DNA from: Bacillota bacterium
GTDB lineage: Bacteria > Bacillota_A > Clostridia > Lachnospirales > Lachnospiraceae
NCBI GenBank assembly: GCA_023443625.1
Contig: JAEZTQ010000006.1
Coordinates: forward strand, 1-17,504
Direction: 5' to 3'
Length of the DNA: 17,504 bases
Below are positions 14,190 through 17,504 of this stretch, piece after piece. Made by a program: the position numbers and the translations under genes. Positions within the stretch are counted from its first letter, which is position 1. Each line of letters opens with the position of its first letter. The notes beneath the pieces are model-generated. The model searched no databases. It saw only the letters and a program-made list of their open reading frames with translations, and had not been told where the DNA came from.

Positions 14190-15126
14190 GTATAATAAAG
14201 CACAAATCGGACGGATTGCAACTAAGAACGGCTTTGTTCGAGATACGTTTGAAAAGGTGCTCCGATTAAAAGAAATATTAAAATTTATCAATGAGCATGA
14301 ATATCTACGAGAGCATATTTTGCTAAAGGGTGGTACAGCAATAAATTTGACGATATTTAATCTCCCGAGACTTTCGGTTGATATAGATATGGATTTCGTA
14401 CCAAACTATAATCGTGAAGTTATGGGCCTTGCACGAGAAAAGATAACACAAATACTAAAGGAATATATGTCACAGGAAGGATATCAACTTTCTCCGGTGT
14501 CAAGATTTAGCTTTAGCCTAGATGCACTTCACTTTCAATATCAAAATGCAGGTGGTAATCGAGATAGTATTAAGGTTGAAATAAATTATTCACTGAGAAC
14601 ACATATCTTGGAACCGGTAAAGTGCAAAATACTAACTGATATTTTTGAAGATGAGATGGAAATCCTTACACTTGCGCCAATGGAAATATTTTCGGCAAAA
14701 GCAAATGCATTAATGAGCAGAGCAGCAGCAAGGGATTTATATGATTTCAATAACATGGAGTATTATGGCTTATTTGGTGAGTCGGAGCGAGACCTGTTTC
14801 GAAAATGCATTATATTCTACAATACTATATCACAAGAAAAAGTGAATAAAACCTTTGACACGTCAGCTATCGATACTATAAACTTTTCAAAAATCAAAAG
14901 AGATTTATTTCCGGTTCTTAGAAAAAAAGATAACTTTGATTTGGACGAAAGAAAGCAGCGAGCAAAAAAATACATTAAGGAACTAATGATTGTAACTGCT
15001 GATGAAATGGAATTTATGAATGCATTCGAAAATAAAGAATATAAGCCAGAACTTTTATTTGATAATGAGAAGATAATTGAACGGTTGAAAGATCGTCCGA
15101 TGGCAATGTGGAAGATGAATCGATAA
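14182..15126 (+). CDS. abiEii: AbiEii-family nucleotidyltransferase toxin
   Basis: Toxin of the type IV AbiE system (DUF1814 nucleotidyltransferase fold). Relatives bind GTP, and the mycobacterial MenT relatives add nucleotides to tRNA 3' ends, so inhibition of translation is a likely outcome. Across 314 residues the active-site motifs are intact: G50-G51-T52-A-I-N, then R63-x-S65-x-D67-I-D69 (metal-binding Asp pair), E133 in KVEINY as probable third acidic ligand, and K173 with R180, R184, D185 and D188 in AKANALMSRAAARDLYDF. GGAGAGGG lies 8 bases before the ATG, which overlaps the abiEi stop. Arginine codons are often CGA, unlike the AGA/CGT-rich rpsB and tsf, suggesting acquisition by transfer. 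No frame damage is seen. Confidence 0.93.
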   Translation: MIEYNKAQIGRIATKNGFVRDTFEKVLRLKEILKFINEHEYLREHILLKGGTAINLTIFNLPRLSVDIDMDFVPNYNREVMGLAREKITQILKEYMSQEGYQLSPVSRFSFSLDALHFQYQNAGGNRDSIKVEINYSLRTHILEPVKCKILTDIFEDEMEILTLAPMEIFSAKANALMSRAAARDLYDFNNMEYYGLFGESERDLFRKCIIFYNTISQEKVNKTFDTSAIDTINFSKIKRDLFPVLRKKDNFDLDERKQRAKKYIKELMIVTADEMEFMNAFENKEYKPELLFDNEKIIERLKDRPMAMWKMNR

Positions 15127-15144
15127 ACGGTTGGAGGTGCAGGA

Positions 15145-17504
15145 ATGAATATAGAGGCTTATGACCTTGACTCACTTAGAAAAATAGTGCGAGCTCTTCA
15201 AAAAGAAAATGAAGCATTGAAATATAAGCTAAAAAAGGCTGATATAGCATACGATGCTCCTAATCCATTTGAGGAGACAATAGAGAGTATTAATGAGTAT
15301 GATCCTGATCAGGGAGAGCGTATTCTTGGAAGATATATAACAGAGGATTTAGCAAAACGATATTTTGCTATGTTTTGGGGTAGAGATGACGTTTATGCCA
15401 AAAGAGGTAAGAATGGCGGATATTTTCCACAGTGTGATAACAGATGGAATGATGCCTTGTGTCCAAAACAACGTGGTGAAAAAATGTTTTGTGATGATTG
15501 TGAGCACACAAAATGGACTAAGCTTGATTTGAAGAAAATTATAAGTCATCTTGTTGGCAAAAAAGAGGATGGAACAGATGTACTTGGAGTTTATCCGCTT
15601 TTACCAGATGGTACATGTAGATTTATAGTATTTGATTTTGATAACCATGAAAAGGATGCAGAGAAGACGGATTTTGCTAATACAGATGATGAATGGCATG
15701 ATGAAGTAGATGCACTTAGGAAAATGTGTGAGCAGAATGGCATTAAGGCTTTGGTTGAAAGGTCTCGTTCTGGAAGAGGCGCTCATGTATGGATATTCTT
15801 TAAAAGACCAATAGCTGCATCTTTAGCAAGAAATTTTGGCTTTCTTTTACTGGACAAGGGATCCGCTTCTATTAATTTGAAATCTTTTCACTATTATGAC
15901 AGGATTTATCCTTCTCAGGATGTTGCTAGCCGTATTGGTAATTTAATTGCTCTTCCATTACAAGGACAAGCTCTTACAAGTGGAAACAGTGCTTTTGTGG
16001 ATGAAAACTGGAATGCATATCCTGATCAATGGAAGGTTTTGTTAGAGAAAACAGAAAAGCTATCGTTGGAAGATATCGAGAAGTATATGGTAAAATGGCA
16101 GGTAGAACTTGCCGAAGCCAGGGGAATGATTGCGGGTGGAAGTAGACCTAAGCCGTGGAAAAAGAAGGAGGGATTTGCGAAAGCAGATGTTGTAGGAAAA
16201 GTCCATTTGGTTCTGAGTAATGGTGTATATGTTGATACGCTTAACCTAATGCCGCGTTTACAGAATCAGATCCGGAGTATGGCAGCCTTTGATAATCCTG
16301 AGTTTTATAAAAACAAGCGTCTTGGCTATTCGAATTATTATAATTTTAGTGCTGTATATCTTGGTAAAGATATAGATGGGTATATAAGGATTCCACGTGG
16401 ACTGAGGGAGTCTGTTATTGAAGAATGTGAGAAAGCTGGAATTGGTATAGATATTACGGATAAGAGAGAAAAGGGGCGTCCAATTAGAGTATCATTCAAC
16501 GGGGATTTAAGAACACAGCAAGATCTTGCTGCACAGAAATTACTTTCTTATACCGATGGATTATTGAGTGCGGCTACTGCATTTGGTAAGACGGTAGTAT
16601 GTAGCTACTTGATTTCGCAAAGAAAAGTGAATACTTTAATTTTGTTGCAGAGTAAAGATCTGCTAAACCAGTGGGTGGATGAACTAAATAAATTTCTGGA
16701 TATAAAGGAAGAGACACCAGAATATGAGACAAAGACTGGACGGAAAAAGAAACGAGAAAGTGTCATTGGAATTTTACATGGAAGTAAGAATACATTAACA
16801 GGAATTGTTGATGTAGCTATGGTTGGTTCTATGTATAGCAAGGGCAAATTCAATGAGTTAATCAATTCTTATGGAATGGTGATAATGGACGAATGTCATC
16901 ATGCTGCATCCAATACATCTATGGAGCTATTGCTGAAGGTTGATGCAAAATATGTATATGGCGTATCAGCTACGCCTAAAAGAGGCGATAGCCTGGACAA
17001 AATCATATATATGATGCTTGGGCCACTGCGTCATAAGTTCACTGCGCTTGAAAGAGCAGAAGAACAGGGCATTGGGTATTATTTTATTCCAAGGTATACC
17101 AGAGTGGTCGATACGTATGAAAGTAAAGATGATATAAATCATGCATATGGTTTGATTAGTTCCAGCAATGTCAGAAATGAAATGATTATTAGCGATGTAA
17201 GGGAATGTATCACAGCGGGACATACTCCGGTTATTCTTACAAAATATAAAGAGCATGCGAAACTTTTATATGACGAACTGAAAGGTAGTGCTGATCACGT
17301 ATTCATTTTGTATGGAGACAATACTGATAAAGAAAATGCTGAAATCAGAGTGTCTCTAAAAGTAGTTAAAAAGGATGAAAGCCTTATTCTGGTAGCAACA
17401 GGACAGAAAATTGGAGAAGGCTTTGATTTTCCAAGACTTGACGTACTGATGTTAGCTGCACCGGTTTCATTTGAAGGACGTCTGGAACAATATGTTGGAA
17501 GGTT
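15145..17504 (+). CDS. AEP primase-SF2 helicase fusion of the TOTE conflict-system type (3' end outside window)
   Basis: Large enzyme, 786 residues visible with no stop. Domains: N-terminal coiled coil (about 8-32); Cys cluster C97/C106/C116/C119 with H121, a possible zinc site; archaeo-eukaryotic primase domain (about 55-300) with hhDhD at FDFD 163-166, and S209-G-R-G-A-H214-V-W (second AEP motif), then RIYPSQD and RIGNLIALPLQ (about 253-273); linker; superfamily II helicase (from about 455) with motif I ATAFGKT 477-483, DECH box 582-585, motif III SATP 608-611 and motif V GEGFDFP. The window ends inside motif VI (QYVGR, 782-786). GGAGG is 7 bases before the ATG, 18 bases after abiEii, so it is probably co-transcribed with the toxin-antitoxin pair. 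Proteins of this type are predicted to act in defence against invasive DNA; activity here is inferred. Confidence 0.85.
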   Translation, partial: MNIEAYDLDSLRKIVRALQKENEALKYKLKKADIAYDAPNPFEETIESINEYDPDQGERILGRYITEDLAKRYFAMFWGRDDVYAKRGKNGGYFPQCDNRWNDALCPKQRGEKMFCDDCEHTKWTKLDLKKIISHLVGKKEDGTDVLGVYPLLPDGTCRFIVFDFDNHEKDAEKTDFANTDDEWHDEVDALRKMCEQNGIKALVERSRSGRGAHVWIFFKRPIAASLARNFGFLLLDKGSASINLKSFHYYDRIYPSQDVASRIGNLIALPLQGQALTSGNSAFVDENWNAYPDQWKVLLEKTEKLSLEDIEKYMVKWQVELAEARGMIAGGSRPKPWKKKEGFAKADVVGKVHLVLSNGVYVDTLNLMPRLQNQIRSMAAFDNPEFYKNKRLGYSNYYNFSAVYLGKDIDGYIRIPRGLRESVIEECEKAGIGIDITDKREKGRPIRVSFNGDLRTQQDLAAQKLLSYTDGLLSAATAFGKTVVCSYLISQRKVNTLILLQSKDLLNQWVDELNKFLDIKEETPEYETKTGRKKKRESVIGILHGSKNTLTGIVDVAMVGSMYSKGKFNELINSYGMVIMDECHHAASNTSMELLLKVDAKYVYGVSATPKRGDSLDKIIYMMLGPLRHKFTALERAEEQGIGYYFIPRYTRVVDTYESKDDINHAYGLISSSNVRNEMIISDVRECITAGHTPVILTKYKEHAKLLYDELKGSADHVFILYGDNTDKENAEIRVSLKVVKKDESLILVATGQKIGEGFDFPRLDVLMLAAPVSFEGRLEQYVGR

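Noticed and set aside
16605..17256. Minus-strand frames inside the helicase gene.
   Set aside because: They lie opposite clear helicase motifs and have no resemblance to known proteins.

Overview
The window looks like a chromosome segment from a motile, low-G+C Gram-positive bacterium of the class Clostridia, most likely Lachnospiraceae or a close relative. This is an inference from AT-rich DNA, strong GGAGG ribosome-binding sites, and a gene order (cheB-cheA-cheW-cheC-cheD-sigD-swrB-like ... rpsB-tsf) that matches the 3' end of the Bacillus subtilis fla/che operon and its clostridial relatives.

Region 1 (78-9641, + strand) is the tail of a flagellar/chemotaxis operon. CheB, CheA, CheW, CheC and CheD form the adaptation and signalling core: kinase, coupling protein, methylesterase, CheY-P phosphatase and receptor deamidase. 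They are followed by a small two-helix membrane protein, the motility sigma factor (sigma-28/SigD), a FapA/DUF342 protein, a small lysine-rich protein, a SwrB-like membrane-anchored coiled-coil protein, and a membrane protein with a Pro-Thr repeat linker and only the LysM-like part of YceG/MltG. No CheY gene is present. A strong hairpin at 9697-9721 closes the region.

Region 2 (9753-11010, - strand) is a three-gene redox cassette: an 8-Cys 2[4Fe-4S] ferredoxin, a NapH-like polytopic Fe-S protein whose start overlaps the ferredoxin stop, and a rhodanese lipoprotein. It lies between the motility genes and rpsB, which are adjacent in B. subtilis.

Region 3 (11187-13177, + strand) is housekeeping: a near-ideal extended -10 sigma-A promoter, rpsB (ribosomal protein S2), tsf (EF-Ts), and a strong terminator directly after tsf. 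The usual followers pyrH and frr are not seen.

Region 4 (13180-17504, + strand) is accessory. A junction with two pairs of short tandem repeats leads into an apparent operon of abiEi (antitoxin/repressor), abiEii (nucleotidyltransferase toxin) and, 18 bp later, a large protein that runs off the window: N-terminal coiled coil, Cys cluster, archaeo-eukaryotic primase (AEP) domain and superfamily II helicase, of the TOTE conflict-system type. AbiEi is split by a -1 frame change exactly at an A8 run. The second frame restores a normal AbiEi C-terminus and ends overlapping the abiEii start. This could be a homopolymer sequence error, a phase-variable or decaying gene, or recoding at an A-AAA-AAA slippery site. 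The AbiE-plus-primase-helicase arrangement and this frame change are the most interesting signals here.
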